NCBI GenBank assembly: GCA_012960535.1
Contig: DUBB01000042.1
Coordinates: 138,735-202,734 of the forward strand
Length of the DNA stretch: 64,000 nt
Direction of reading: 5' to 3'
Source of the DNA: Gammaproteobacteria bacterium
GTDB lineage: Bacteria; Pseudomonadota; Gammaproteobacteria; Pseudomonadales; Azotimanducaceae
Position numbers and translations under genes: made by a program. Shown here piece after piece: positions 50,750-60,580 of this stretch; positions within the stretch are counted from its first letter, which is position 1; every line of letters starts with the position of its first letter. The notes under the pieces were generated by a model that was not told the DNA's origin, ran no database searches, and was given only the letters and a program-made list of their open reading frames with translations.

Positions 50750-52494
50750 ATATCGATTTCATCAACCTGGTCTGCCAGCAGGAATCGATCTGCATATGCC
50801 TGGTAGACTCCCCTTTCGAGAAATAGCCGATACAGGTCCTTATCGATATGATTATCCTTGGCCATAAAACTCATGATACGTAGACACTGGGACAGGGTTT
50901 TACGTTCTTTGTAGGGGCGGTCAGCTGCTGTCAATGCTTCAAAGATATCGGCGACAGCCATGACTCTCGCAGGCAGGGACATCTGAGAACCGGATAACCG
51001 CCTTGGGTAGCCCGTCCCGTCCATTTTCTCATGATGACCACCAGCGATTTCAGGCACTCGTTTCAGTGCCCTTGGCAGGGGCAGTTTCTCCAGCATGACG
51101 ATTGTCTGAACAATGTGATCATTGATGATAAAACGCTCTTCTTCGGTCAAGGTTCCTCTTGAGATACTCAGGTTGTAGATCTCGCCAAGATTAAATCGGT
51201 ATTCCGGCACATCCACTTTAAAGCCATAACCGTTATCTGGATCGGCACTGAAAGGAACAAAAGGGTGCTCGATCAGATGCTCCGGACGATCAACCAGTAA
51301 TTGCTCTTCCACAGGCAGGGACTGTACCGGCACTTTTTCAAATCTTTTTCGTTCTGATATTGATATCCCTGCTCTATTATCCAGCGTCCTGCTCCAGGTC
51401 CTGCTACCGATGTCCTTAATTCTCTGAGTTTTGTCCTCGTCCAGGAATTCACCACCGATATTCGTTTCCGCAATGAAGTAATAATCTTCATCAATACGTT
51501 GTAATTCTTCTTCCAAAGCGGCTTTTTGCTGCGCAGCATCCTGACCTTCAACTATTGTTTCGAGACAGCGAATCTGAGCATCTCGCTTAATAACTTCAAA
51601 CCGCGTCCTAACTTCATGAATTCGATCTGTGATAGTCTCCAGTTTAGTGGCTTTATCGACCACAAATTCCGGCGTCACAACCTTACCGCAGTCATGCATC
51701 CAGGAAGCCAGGTGAAGCTCATTGCGATCATCCTCGTTTAAGGTGAATGCCTTGAAGGGGCCTGATTTTTCTTCTGAAGCCGCCTCGGTCAGCATTTTTG
51801 CCAGTTCCGGCACTCTTTGGCAATGACCCCCAGTGTAGGGCGATTTGGCATCCAGCGCACTGGCCAGCAATTCAATAAAAGCCTGTTGCAGATCCGCCAT
51901 TTCCTTCATGAGCTTAGCATTATCAAGCGACACAGCAGCCTGACTGGCCAGGGCCTCTACAATAGGTTGAATCTCATCAGAAAATGCAATGACCTGATTG
52001 CTGTCTGGATCCTGGCAATTCAATAGCTGTAACACGCCGATAAGATCATCGGTTTTGTTTTTCATGGGAATAGTCAAAAACGATTGCGACCTAAATCCGG
52101 TCAGCTCATCAAACTTCCTGGTTCCCGAGAAGTCAAAGTCTTTCGATCGATAGACATCGGCAATATTGACAACCTCTCCCCTATTAGCTGCAAAAGTGAC
52201 AATATTATTCAAGTTGGGTTTGCCAGATGCATTAAGCAACTGCACAGTTGGAAATGTAACCTCGGTATTAGTGGTTCCTCCCTGGGCAATATCCAGAGAA
52301 TTGGTCCTGACAATTTCAAATCTAAGGCCTCCTGAATCATCATTCACATAGAGTGTGCCACCATCTGCATTAGTCAGGTCCATAGCCTCCAATAAAATCC
52401 TCTCCATCAATATGTCTATGTCTTTTTCCGCTGAAAGGGCTATTCCTATTTCAATAAGACGACTGACTGAAGTTATTTCTGCTAACATAATCAT
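50728..52494 (-). CDS. GAF-HD-GYP phosphodiesterase with internal insertion
   Basis: A 588-residue predicted c-di-GMP hydrolase. An N-terminal GAF sensor (about 10-190) is followed by the HD-GYP domain: HD at 267-268 (SWMHDCGK) and HHEKMDGTGYP at 487-497. In typical HD-GYP proteins these motifs are about 60-70 residues apart. Here they are about 220 apart because of an insertion near 303-445, partly charged and coiled-coil-like (RCLETIVEGQDAAQQKAALE). All canonical metal and GYP residues are kept, so it is probably active. The ATG at 52494 was chosen over an open frame reaching 52533. No signal peptide. Confidence 0.88.
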   Translation of the reverse strand: MIMLAEITSVSRLIEIGIALSAEKDIDILMERILLEAMDLTNADGGTLYVNDDSGGLRFEIVRTNSLDIAQGGTTNTEVTFPTVQLLNASGKPNLNNIVTFAANRGEVVNIADVYRSKDFDFSGTRKFDELTGFRSQSFLTIPMKNKTDDLIGVLQLLNCQDPDSNQVIAFSDEIQPIVEALASQAAVSLDNAKLMKEMADLQQAFIELLASALDAKSPYTGGHCQRVPELAKMLTEAASEEKSGPFKAFTLNEDDRNELHLASWMHDCGKVVTPEFVVDKATKLETITDRIHEVRTRFEVIKRDAQIRCLETIVEGQDAAQQKAALEEELQRIDEDYYFIAETNIGGEFLDEDKTQRIKDIGSRTWSRTLDNRAGISISERKRFEKVPVQSLPVEEQLLVDRPEHLIEHPFVPFSADPDNGYGFKVDVPEYRFNLGEIYNLSISRGTLTEEERFIINDHIVQTIVMLEKLPLPRALKRVPEIAGGHHEKMDGTGYPRRLSGSQMSLPARVMAVADIFEALTAADRPYKERKTLSQCLRIMSFMAKDNHIDKDLYRLFLERGVYQAYADRFLLADQVDEIDIQEFLVA

Positions 52495-52643
52495 CACTGC
52501 CAAATAACACTGTAAGAATTCAGATAATAACAAATATTCTTAACATCTATCCTTTCGAGACACCCTTAGTCTGAATATTCTCTATAGTCAGTCCTCGCTA
52601 TTTGCTATCCTGTGACTTCCTGTTAAGCCAAGAGTCCGTAGTT

Positions 52644-53555
52644 ATGCCTATATCGATTCCATACGTCTACAAATATTCGTTTGAATACGCAGCCATAGAA
52701 ACGGTATCTCCACTAATTCGACGGGTAACAGCGAGAAATCCCTCCGGTTTTACTTTCAACGGTACGGGCACCTATATTATTGGTCACGGCAACGTCGCCG
52801 TCATCGATCCTGGTCCCATGATAGCCGAGCACATACAAGCCCTGAAATCAGCCCTGCACGAGGAGACGGTAACCCATATCCTGATCACCCATACCCACGC
52901 AGATCACTCGCCAGCCGCCGCACCATTGAAATTAGCCTGGAACGCGCCAACCTACGGCTATGGACCCCATGGAGCAGGCAAAATAGCGGATGGCATACCC
53001 ATAGAAGAAGGCGGCGATATGGACTTCACGCCAGACCATGAACTCAGAGATGGCGATATCATCCACGGCGATGGTTGGACAATAGAAAGCGTCTATACAC
53101 CCGGGCATACCTCCAATCACCTGTGCTTCGCACTCCTCGAGGAAAAGGCCCTGATGACCGGAGATCACGTCATGGGCTGGTCAACCAGCGTTATCGGCCC
53201 GCCAGACGGGGATATGACAGCCTATATGGAAAGCCTGGAAAAATTATTATCGAGAGACGATACGGTCTACTGGCCAACACACGGCACTTGCATCAAGGAT
53301 ATCAAACCCTTTGTGCGCGCTTTCATAGCACATAGACTGGACAGGGAACAACAAATCATTGCCTGTTTAAAACAGGGCAATCATCAGATCAATGCCATGG
53401 TACCAATCATGTACAAAGAAACTCAGCCAGCGCTCCACCCAGCAGCTGCCCGCTCTGTGCTTTCAGCCATGATAAGACTCATTGATCTGGGTAAAATTCG
53501 TACAGAGGGACCCGCGACCTTGCAATCACAGTTTTATCTGTCAAACCCAGGATGA
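52644..53555 (+). CDS. Metallo-beta-lactamase-fold hydrolase
   Basis: A 303-residue MBL-fold protein with the metal motif ITHTHADHSPAAA, the later ligands in YTPGHTSNHLCF and TGDHVMGWS, and a C-terminal winged-helix-like tail (about 240-303). This layout is like LACTB2-type hydrolases, acting on thioesters, lactones or nucleic acids. The frame is open from 52602, but the ATG at 52644 gives the best N-terminus. Convergent with the acyl-CoA dehydrogenase gene 19 bp away. Confidence 0.9.
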   Translation: MPISIPYVYKYSFEYAAIETVSPLIRRVTARNPSGFTFNGTGTYIIGHGNVAVIDPGPMIAEHIQALKSALHEETVTHILITHTHADHSPAAAPLKLAWNAPTYGYGPHGAGKIADGIPIEEGGDMDFTPDHELRDGDIIHGDGWTIESVYTPGHTSNHLCFALLEEKALMTGDHVMGWSTSVIGPPDGDMTAYMESLEKLLSRDDTVYWPTHGTCIKDIKPFVRAFIAHRLDREQQIIACLKQGNHQINAMVPIMYKETQPALHPAAARSVLSAMIRLIDLGKIRTEGPATLQSQFYLSNPG

Positions 53556-53574
53556 AGCTAAACCTATAACCGTT

Positions 53575-54627
53575 TTAGACCTTTAATTCGGTTATCTTCT
53601 GCCAGAGCCCCATACCAGGATCGCTCAAAAAGGCCTCCGCCACAGTTTCATGCCATTCATGTTCATTGCCGAATTGATCCCGCCAGAGCCACAGCCTGCG
53701 GCTCAGCTGATTCAGGCGATGCTCTCGGGTGTAGCCGATCGCACCATGCACCTGGTGCGCAATTTCAGCCGACAATCCACTTGCTTCGCCTATACGGGCT
53801 TTGGCAATAGCGACATCCAGAGGATTCAGTTCAGCACTGTCCAGCAACGTGTCTGCAGCCCGCACACTGGCAGCGACTTCTCCTGCAAATACAGCCAATT
53901 GCTGCTGTATCGCCTGAAACTTGGCAATGGCTTTACCAAACTGTCGACGCTCCAGGGCATAGTCAACTGTGATTTTCAGCATTTCCTCCAATGCGCCAGC
54001 CATCATGACTGCTCGAGCTGCGGCACCCAGTAATCTGCCACGGTCTAAAAATGCTCTGTCTACGGCGAATATCCGTTGCTGGGCAACTTCAATCTCTATG
54101 GCCAGCGCATCACAGGGTTCTCCACTGATATTTCTGTCATGCTCAAGGGTAACCTGATCTGCATCGACCAGGCAGAGGCGATCGTTGTGCTGGCCACCTT
54201 GAACTGAATCACCCACCACTATCAGGAATGACTGACAGTGCCGGGCAAAGGGGACGCCTGGGCATTGTCCGGTCAGGCGACCCTGCTCGGTCAGGTCAAA
54301 ATGCCCCTGAACCAGGGTTACCGGCAACGCCGGTATCGGTTGCTGCAATTGGTTCATTAACTGGCTGGCAACAAAAGTCTCAGCCAAAGGCAATGGCACC
54401 GCCCTGCGTGCGGCTTCTCGCAAAATAACAAGGGCATCGACTAATATGCCCCCCGATCCGCCATTAGCTTCATCTATTCCGGCCAGGACCAGGCCATTAT
54501 CAATCAGCACAGTCCATAACTCACTGGGGTAAATACCCTGCTCAGCTCGCTGAACAATATCAGCAGGACATTCTTCCCTGAATATCCTACCAGCCGTATC
54601 GGCGACTAAAACCTGATCTTCATTCAT
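53575..54627 (-). CDS. Acyl-CoA dehydrogenase-like protein, small subunit type
   Basis: A 350-residue divergent acyl-CoA dehydrogenase. The C-terminal helical domain is clear (DYALERRQFGKAIAKFQAI, IAHQVHGAIGYTREHRL, LSRRLWLWRDQFG), but the middle FAD-binding barrel is poorly conserved. It starts at ATG 54627, 8 bp after the partner dehydrogenase stop. An upstream extension to 54726 falls inside that gene. Adjacent pairs of short acyl-CoA dehydrogenases in sterol degraders form alpha2beta2 enzymes in which each subunit supplies part of the active site. This pair has that look. Confidence 0.85.
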   Translation of the reverse strand: MNEDQVLVADTAGRIFREECPADIVQRAEQGIYPSELWTVLIDNGLVLAGIDEANGGSGGILVDALVILREAARRAVPLPLAETFVASQLMNQLQQPIPALPVTLVQGHFDLTEQGRLTGQCPGVPFARHCQSFLIVVGDSVQGGQHNDRLCLVDADQVTLEHDRNISGEPCDALAIEIEVAQQRIFAVDRAFLDRGRLLGAAARAVMMAGALEEMLKITVDYALERRQFGKAIAKFQAIQQQLAVFAGEVAASVRAADTLLDSAELNPLDVAIAKARIGEASGLSAEIAHQVHGAIGYTREHRLNQLSRRLWLWRDQFGNEHEWHETVAEAFLSDPGMGLWQKITELKV

Positions 54628-54635
54628 CGATGTGA

Positions 54636-55766
54636 CTACCTTAAACCGAGACCACGGGCAATAATGCCACGCAGGATTTCCCGCGTGCCACCGCGTAGCG
54701 TGAACGAAGGTGCATGTAGAATACATTCCTGCAGCGCCGATAACAGCCTGGCCGAGCTCTGATCAGGCAAATGTAATCGAATCAATTCCGGCACCATTCT
54801 TTCGTAGGTATTGCCAAGATCCTTAATCAAAGCCGCTTCAGTATCCGGCATCTCTCCGCTTTCAAGCATACTAGCCACTGAAATTGACATCCGGCGCAGT
54901 GTCACCAGATGGGTTATCAGTCGACCAGCCAAGGCCCTCTGCTGACGATCTGCTGATACCTGAAGGCAACCAACGAATTCGGTCAACACCCGGAATGCAC
55001 TGAGAAAGCGCTCTGGACCACTTCTCTCATAGGCCAACTCGCTCATCACCTGGGCCCAGCCATTTCCCGGTTGTCCCACCACCAGTTCATCGGCAATGAA
55101 CACATCATCGAAAAAGACCTGGTTAAAATCACTTTCACCGGCCAGGTTATCAATTCCGCGTATGGTTACATTCGGATCCTGGATGGGAACAATAAACTGG
55201 CTCATACCGGCATGGCGATTTTCCGAAGGCGCGGTGGTTCTCACCAGGGTAACCATGTAATGGTTTAAATGGGCCCCACTGGTCCATATTTTACTGCCGT
55301 TCAGGCGCCAGCCACCGTCTACCCTGACCGCACTCGTTCTAATGGACGCTAAATCGGATCCGGTATCCGGCTCGGACATACCGATGGAAAAAAAACAGTC
55401 ACCTCCGACAATAGCCGGCAGGAATCTTTGTCGCTGCGCTTCGGTACCAAATTTCAGCAGTAAAGGCCCGCTCTGCCGATCAGCGATCCAATGGCAACCC
55501 ACCGGCGCACCGGCAGCTAATAGCTCCTCAGTAACCACATATCGTTCAAGAAACGACTTCCCGCCGCCACCATAGCGCTCTGGCCAGGTCATGCCGATCC
55601 AACCTCGCATTGCCAGTCGTTTCGAAAACGCAGGAGATGCCCCTGCATTAAAGTCCGAATTTGGCTGCCAGTCAGTTTCCTCTTCTAAAAATGCCCGCAC
55701 TTCCTCCCGCAGCCTGTCAACTGATGGGGGTAAAGACGCCGGCGAAAAGTTCATACCCTGAAACAT
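54636..55766 (-). CDS. Acyl-CoA dehydrogenase
   Basis: A 376-residue FAD enzyme that introduces an alpha-beta double bond into an acyl-CoA. Motifs: GMTWPERYGGGGKS, SIGMSEPDTGSDLASIRT (flavin and substrate), GGWRLNGSKIWTSGAHLN, and the C-terminal FTLRGGTREILRGIIARGLGL. GGAGG lies 6 nt before the ATG at 55766. It belongs to the GST - dehydrogenase - dehydrogenase operon and is likely the partner of 53575-54627. A substrate such as a sterol side chain or ring acid is inference. Confidence 0.91.
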   Translation of the reverse strand: MFQGMNFSPASLPPSVDRLREEVRAFLEEETDWQPNSDFNAGASPAFSKRLAMRGWIGMTWPERYGGGGKSFLERYVVTEELLAAGAPVGCHWIADRQSGPLLLKFGTEAQRQRFLPAIVGGDCFFSIGMSEPDTGSDLASIRTSAVRVDGGWRLNGSKIWTSGAHLNHYMVTLVRTTAPSENRHAGMSQFIVPIQDPNVTIRGIDNLAGESDFNQVFFDDVFIADELVVGQPGNGWAQVMSELAYERSGPERFLSAFRVLTEFVGCLQVSADRQQRALAGRLITHLVTLRRMSISVASMLESGEMPDTEAALIKDLGNTYERMVPELIRLHLPDQSSARLLSALQECILHAPSFTLRGGTREILRGIIARGLGLR

Positions 55767-55792
55767 GATGCCTCCATCAAAGCGCTACAAAG

Positions 55793-56404
55793 TCAGGCGG
55801 ATGCGCTGGCTCTTGCCTGGACCGATTCATACCAGCTGGCAATACTGGCATTATCAGCATTCATTGGCTGGCCTACCTGGGTACCAAACTCCAAAAACAC
55901 AAACAACATAATATCGGCCAGGCTGAACCTGTCGCCGCAGACAAAAGTCTTTCCCTGCATCAGTCCATCCAGCCAGGTTAACTTTTCCTGGGCAAGTGCT
56001 TTAACAGCATCGGCTGCATGGGGGATCAAGGTCATTCTGTTTTTAAACATCTCCAGACCTTCTGAGGAACGAAACCCATTCGCTATGTTTTCCGCTATAG
56101 CCAGGTCTATTCTGCGCACCCACATTCTGGTTTCAGCTCTATCTTCAGGTGTTTTGCCTACAAGGTCCGTATGACCTTGCCAATCATCCAGATATTCACA
56201 GATCGCCGTAATCTCGCTGATGACCATACCCGAATCCAGCTCTAATGCAGGCAGCTGACCACCGGGGTTCACCTCCAAATAAGGTGCCTGACGATTTTCA
56301 CCCTTCATAATATCAATGCGTTGCTGTTCGATCTCCACGCCCAGTTCCGCCATGAACATGCGTACTACCTTTGGGTTAGGTCCCACTGAATTATACAATT
56401 TCAT
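55793..56404 (-). CDS. Glutathione S-transferase family protein
   Basis: A 203-residue GST. Thioredoxin-fold N-terminal domain (KLYNSVGPNPKVVRMFMAEL, NPGGQLPALELDSG, ISEITAICEYLDD with the gamma-glutamyl-binding E-T pair) and a helical C-terminal domain with FVCGDRFSLADIMLFV. Candidate catalytic residues are Tyr4, Asn5 or Ser6. Starts at ATG 56404, 8 nt after AAGGA. A longer frame to 56458 covers a direct-repeat-like leader and is less likely. First gene of the operon with the two acyl-CoA dehydrogenases, 26 bp before the next ATG. Confidence 0.9.
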   Translation of the reverse strand: MKLYNSVGPNPKVVRMFMAELGVEIEQQRIDIMKGENRQAPYLEVNPGGQLPALELDSGMVISEITAICEYLDDWQGHTDLVGKTPEDRAETRMWVRRIDLAIAENIANGFRSSEGLEMFKNRMTLIPHAADAVKALAQEKLTWLDGLMQGKTFVCGDRFSLADIMLFVFLEFGTQVGQPMNADNASIASWYESVQARASASA

Positions 56405-56545
56405 ACTACTATTCCTTATACTGAATTCGACTGTAGGTGATTTTATCTGATGTGACACCTGATGCTACATTTGATGTTAAAAAGTAATAGGCCTGAGCTT
56501 TCTTACACATTAAAACAACTTCATTCTTATACAGAATCTAACCCA

Positions 56546-56561
56546 ACAATACCAGTATTGT
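56546..56561. promoter_or_regulatory. 16-bp palindrome in the divergent GST/ABC spacer
   Basis: ACAATAC-CA-GTATTGT is a perfect 7-bp inverted repeat with a 2-bp centre, operator-like in size. It is the only clear structure in the 354-bp region 56405-56758 between the GST operon and the ABC exporter operon, apart from three loose copies of a TGATGT-type word at 56443-56477. No regulator gene is adjacent. Confidence 0.45.
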
Positions 56562-56758
56562 GGTTATCCTGACTTTACATAGACCATCATCGCCGACTTT
56601 GTTTTGCTGTAATTAAACGGCATAATCAGGCACCTTCAAGAAAATAATTCTGGCGCTTGGATGAGTAGACGCCACAGAAGGTAAAAACCGAAAACACATC
56701 ACCCATGAATTCTGACCATGACTGCGATAGTAAATAGCCCCGAATACCGTGCTGAATA

Positions 56759-58603
56759 GTGAATAAACAACTTTTCTTAAGTATTTCACTTGGATTTCGA
56801 CAGCCCTACCTGTTCGCGGTTGGCGCCATGGTGATGAGTTACGTCTTTCTTTTCATGCTGCCACTGATATCAAGAGCTGCACTGGATATTCTGATCAGTG
56901 GCAATGATGGCGAGACCAGCCAGTGGCTGTCCTATCTGGTCGCTAAGGTTTATAGCGACCCTGAAAGCGACAATCAAACCCTTGCCCTGCTGCTTATCGC
57001 TGCAGCTATTTCATTACTGTTTACCGGGCTAGCCGGTGTGTTCTTCTATCTGCGCGGCCATCTCATTGCGACAGCATCGGAAGGCATCGCGCGGAGACTC
57101 AGAGACAGGTTGCTAAACCATCTAAATCACCTGCCAATTCTCTTTCACAACAACACTGATACCGGCGACCTGATCCAGAGATGCACCTCAGACGTTGAAA
57201 CTTTCAGGGTGTTCCTCAGCGGTCAGATCATTGAAATAGCCAGAGCGATATTAATGCTTTTGGTGGTCACCCCCATCTTATTTACGCTGCACATTAAAAT
57301 GGCCTTGCTATCACTGGCCAGTATGCCCGTTTTGTTCTTCTGTGCTGTTTTATTCTTTCAGAAAGTAAAATCGATTTTTACCAAGGTGGATGAAAGTGAA
57401 GCCAGTTTGACGACGGTGCTGCAGGAAAACCTGACCGGTATTCGTGTCGTTCGAGCTTTTGCTCGACAGGAATTTGAAGTCAAAAAATTTGCTGAAAGCA
57501 ACGCCTTATTCAGGGAAGAAAATAAACGCCTCATGCGCTTACTGGGAGGCTACTATGGATTTAGCGATCTCATCTGTCTCGGCCAGATCGGCGTGCTCCT
57601 CATTGCTGGTGCAGCCTGGACCATCGCAGGCGAACTGACCGTTGGGACGCTATTTGCCTTCATTACCTACGAGAGCATGATTATCTGGCCGATCAGGCAT
57701 ATGGGTCGTGTTCTGACCGATTCAAGCAAAGCCGTTGTTGCCCTCGGCCGCCTGGCTGAAATCCTGACCGAGCCAATGGAGTCACAGAACGAATTATCAC
57801 CCAGACACCAGCTGCAGGGAAAAATCACCTTCCAAGATGTGCGCTTCTGTCATGAACTGAACAAACCCGTCCTGGATAATATCTCACTTGATATCCAGCC
57901 GGGCCAGACGGTGGCCTTTTTGGGCCCGCCTGGGTCGGGCAAATCAACCCTGGTGCAACTGCTTCTCAGGCTTCATGATTATCAGGCAGGCTCGATCAAG
58001 CTGGACCAGTATGAACTCAGTGAACTCAATCGAAAATACGCTCGCAACCAGATGAGTATTGTTATGCAGGAGCCCTTCTTGTTTGCCGCCTCGATCAGGG
58101 AAAACCTCATATTAGGGGACCGTCAGGCAAGCGAGGAAGATATTCACCGAGCTACCATGACCGCCCAGATTCACGATTCAATATTAAAATTTCCAAAATC
58201 CTATGAATCCCTGGTTGGCGAACGCGGTGTCACCCTGTCCGGGGGCCAGAGACAGCGCATTGCGCTGGCTCGAGCCCTGGTCAAACAACCCCCAATTCTC
58301 ATTCTTGACGATTCTTTATCTGCTGTTGACACAGACACTGAAGCAAAAATACTAACGGCCCTAAGAGCCCAGCGTAACCAGCAAACAACCCTCATCATTG
58401 CCCATCGACTATCTTCTGTCATGCATGCTGATACGATTTTTGTGCTCAATGCCGGCCAGATTATCCAACAGGGGCACCACCAGACGTTATCCAAACAACC
58501 CGGAGTCTATCAGAAACTCTGTGTCATCCAGGGAGCCATCGAAAACGATATTGAGCTAAGTGATTTACCGACAACCACTGAAACGCCGGAATATTCAGGA
58601 TGA
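56759..58603 (+). CDS. ABC exporter half-transporter A (degenerate-site type)
   Basis: A 614-residue half-transporter with six membrane segments (about 15-320) and an ATPase with Walker A GPPGSGKST, Q-loop MQEPFLF, signature LSGGQRQR, Walker B LILDDSLSAVD and AHRLS. The catalytic Glu after Walker B is Asp, so this subunit carries the degenerate ATP site, and its intact signature completes the partner's active site. GTG start at 56759 with no obvious ribosome site. The 3' end overlaps the partner gene by 4 bp (ATGA). MdlA/BmrC-like, as is 972-2747. The substrate is unknown. Confidence 0.92.
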   Translation: MNKQLFLSISLGFRQPYLFAVGAMVMSYVFLFMLPLISRAALDILISGNDGETSQWLSYLVAKVYSDPESDNQTLALLLIAAAISLLFTGLAGVFFYLRGHLIATASEGIARRLRDRLLNHLNHLPILFHNNTDTGDLIQRCTSDVETFRVFLSGQIIEIARAILMLLVVTPILFTLHIKMALLSLASMPVLFFCAVLFFQKVKSIFTKVDESEASLTTVLQENLTGIRVVRAFARQEFEVKKFAESNALFREENKRLMRLLGGYYGFSDLICLGQIGVLLIAGAAWTIAGELTVGTLFAFITYESMIIWPIRHMGRVLTDSSKAVVALGRLAEILTEPMESQNELSPRHQLQGKITFQDVRFCHELNKPVLDNISLDIQPGQTVAFLGPPGSGKSTLVQLLLRLHDYQAGSIKLDQYELSELNRKYARNQMSIVMQEPFLFAASIRENLILGDRQASEEDIHRATMTAQIHDSILKFPKSYESLVGERGVTLSGGQRQRIALARALVKQPPILILDDSLSAVDTDTEAKILTALRAQRNQQTTLIIAHRLSSVMHADTIFVLNAGQIIQQGHHQTLSKQPGVYQKLCVIQGAIENDIELSDLPTTTETPEYSG

Positions 58604-60447
58604 GTGAGGCTTATTTCGACGACGAAAACTATGGTGATGAATTTGAATCGGGCAGCAACCCGGCTCGCGTTAATCTGGATATCTGGAAGCAGCTTCTTGC
58701 CTACGCCACCTACTATCGTTCAGATGTAATCTACCTGGCGTGTTGCGCTTTTGTCGTCGCTACCTGTGAAATCGCATTCCCCCTGGTCACTCGAAGCGTC
58801 ATCGACGAGTTAACGGTCAAGGGTAATGCCACTGATCTCTGGTTCTATGCGGGTATCTATGCAGGATTCTGTGTTGCACTGGCTTTGGCTGTTATTGGAT
58901 TTCTTTGGTTCGGCGGAAAATTGCGTAGCCACATAAGTCATGATATTCGACGTGATGGTTTTGATAACCTGCAATACCTTTCCTTTGCTTACTACGATTA
59001 TCGGCCTGTCGGCTGGCTTATGGCAAGGATGACATCTGATTGTGAACGCCTATCAAACATTCTGGCCTGGGGCATTCTGGATTTAGTCTGGTCTTTTACG
59101 GTCATGGCGGGAATTGCCGGGGCAATGCTGTTCATGGAGCCGGTGCTGGCGCTGATTGTCCTCACTACGCTCCCCGCTCTGGTCTGGATCAGTCTGTTTT
59201 TCCAGTCCCGAATCTTGAAAAGCGCTCGCCAGGTCAGAAAAACAAATTCCCGTATTACCGGATCCTATAATGAAAATATCATGGGCGTTGCAACCAGCAA
59301 AACATTCGTCACTGAGTCCCACAATCTCCAGCAATTTGGCTCGCTGACAGACCAGATGCATGGCGCCTCGGTCCAAAATGCCATTCAGGCCGCATTGTAC
59401 CTGCCCATCGTCATGACGCTGGGTTCGCTGGCATCGGGTATTGCACTAGTCGTCGGCGGTGTTGAATTTGGCTGGGGGATCATTTCAGCCGGGACGCTCA
59501 TCGCCTTTCTTACCTACACCCGGCATTTCTTTGAACCCATCGAACAACTGGCCCATTGGTTTGCAGAAATGCAAATGGCCCAGGCATCTGCAGAGAGAAT
59601 CATGAGCCTGATAGCAGCCAAATCTGAGGTCGCGGATTCAGAAGACGTGATGCAGCGCCTGCAGGGTAACTACAGTGAGGAACTGGCTGAAGATGGCCTG
59701 AGCAATGACATAAATCAAATAGAATTCCGGCAGGTAAATTTTTCCTATGCCGTGGGCGGCCCTGTCTTAGCGGATATCAATCTGACCATCAACAAGGGAG
59801 AAACCATCGCCATAGTGGGTTCTACCGGCAGCGGCAAAACCTCGCTGATCAGTTTACTGTGCCGGTTTTATGAGCCCACCGCCGGTACAATCCTGCTTGA
59901 TGGGATTGACTATCGAAACCGAAGCCTGCATTTTCTTCAATCAAACCTGGGAATCGTGCTGCAGTCCTCACACGTGTTTGCCGGCACGGTCGAGGACAAC
60001 ATCCAGTACGGAAACCTGCATGCCGACCACCAGCAGATCGTAGCGGCTGCCAAGAAGGCTGGAGCCCACCATTTCATCAAAGAGATGCCAGAAGGTTATG
60101 CAACCCAAATCAGTGAATCTGGCGCAAGCCTCTCCGCGGGTCAAAAACAGCTCATCTCCTTCGCCAGGGCAATCCTGGCTGACCCGAAGATCCTTATCAT
60201 GGACGAGGCAACATCATCGGTTGACACACTGACAGAGCAACACGTGCAAACCGGGTTGAAAACCCTTCTTGACGGCAGAATAAGTGTGGTGATTGCGCAC
60301 CGGTTATCGACTATTAGAAACGCCACCCGGATTATCGTAATAGAACAAGGTCGCATCATTGAAGCGGGCAATCACCATCAGCTCATGGAGACAAAAGGTC
60401 GATACCACACACTCTACAGGCAACAGCGACTTAGCAGTCTGTGGTAG
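58600..60447 (+). CDS. ABC exporter half-transporter B (consensus-site type)
   Basis: A 615-residue partner of the preceding subunit. An acidic N-terminal extension (about 1-25) precedes six membrane segments. The ATPase has Walker A GSTGSGKTS, Walker B LIMDEATSSVD with the catalytic Glu, AHRLSTI, and an altered signature LSAGQKQL. The complementary changes (Asp in one Walker B, altered signature in the other) are the known fingerprint of asymmetric heterodimeric exporters such as BmrC/BmrD. ATG overlaps the upstream stop. A gamma-glutamyltransferase gene follows 133 bp later on the same strand. Confidence 0.93.
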   Translation: MSEAYFDDENYGDEFESGSNPARVNLDIWKQLLAYATYYRSDVIYLACCAFVVATCEIAFPLVTRSVIDELTVKGNATDLWFYAGIYAGFCVALALAVIGFLWFGGKLRSHISHDIRRDGFDNLQYLSFAYYDYRPVGWLMARMTSDCERLSNILAWGILDLVWSFTVMAGIAGAMLFMEPVLALIVLTTLPALVWISLFFQSRILKSARQVRKTNSRITGSYNENIMGVATSKTFVTESHNLQQFGSLTDQMHGASVQNAIQAALYLPIVMTLGSLASGIALVVGGVEFGWGIISAGTLIAFLTYTRHFFEPIEQLAHWFAEMQMAQASAERIMSLIAAKSEVADSEDVMQRLQGNYSEELAEDGLSNDINQIEFRQVNFSYAVGGPVLADINLTINKGETIAIVGSTGSGKTSLISLLCRFYEPTAGTILLDGIDYRNRSLHFLQSNLGIVLQSSHVFAGTVEDNIQYGNLHADHQQIVAAAKKAGAHHFIKEMPEGYATQISESGASLSAGQKQLISFARAILADPKILIMDEATSSVDTLTEQHVQTGLKTLLDGRISVVIAHRLSTIRNATRIIVIEQGRIIEAGNHHQLMETKGRYHTLYRQQRLSSLW

Positions 60448-60580
60448 TGACAAAATCAGGTTTCGCAACGGCCGCCAATCATTTACGCTAAGTCTACACG
60501 GCGAGATGACGCTGCATTGCTGTGATGGCCCACGGCGAAAATTCACGGCTGACAGCAGCAGCTTCCAACAAGGATAATAT

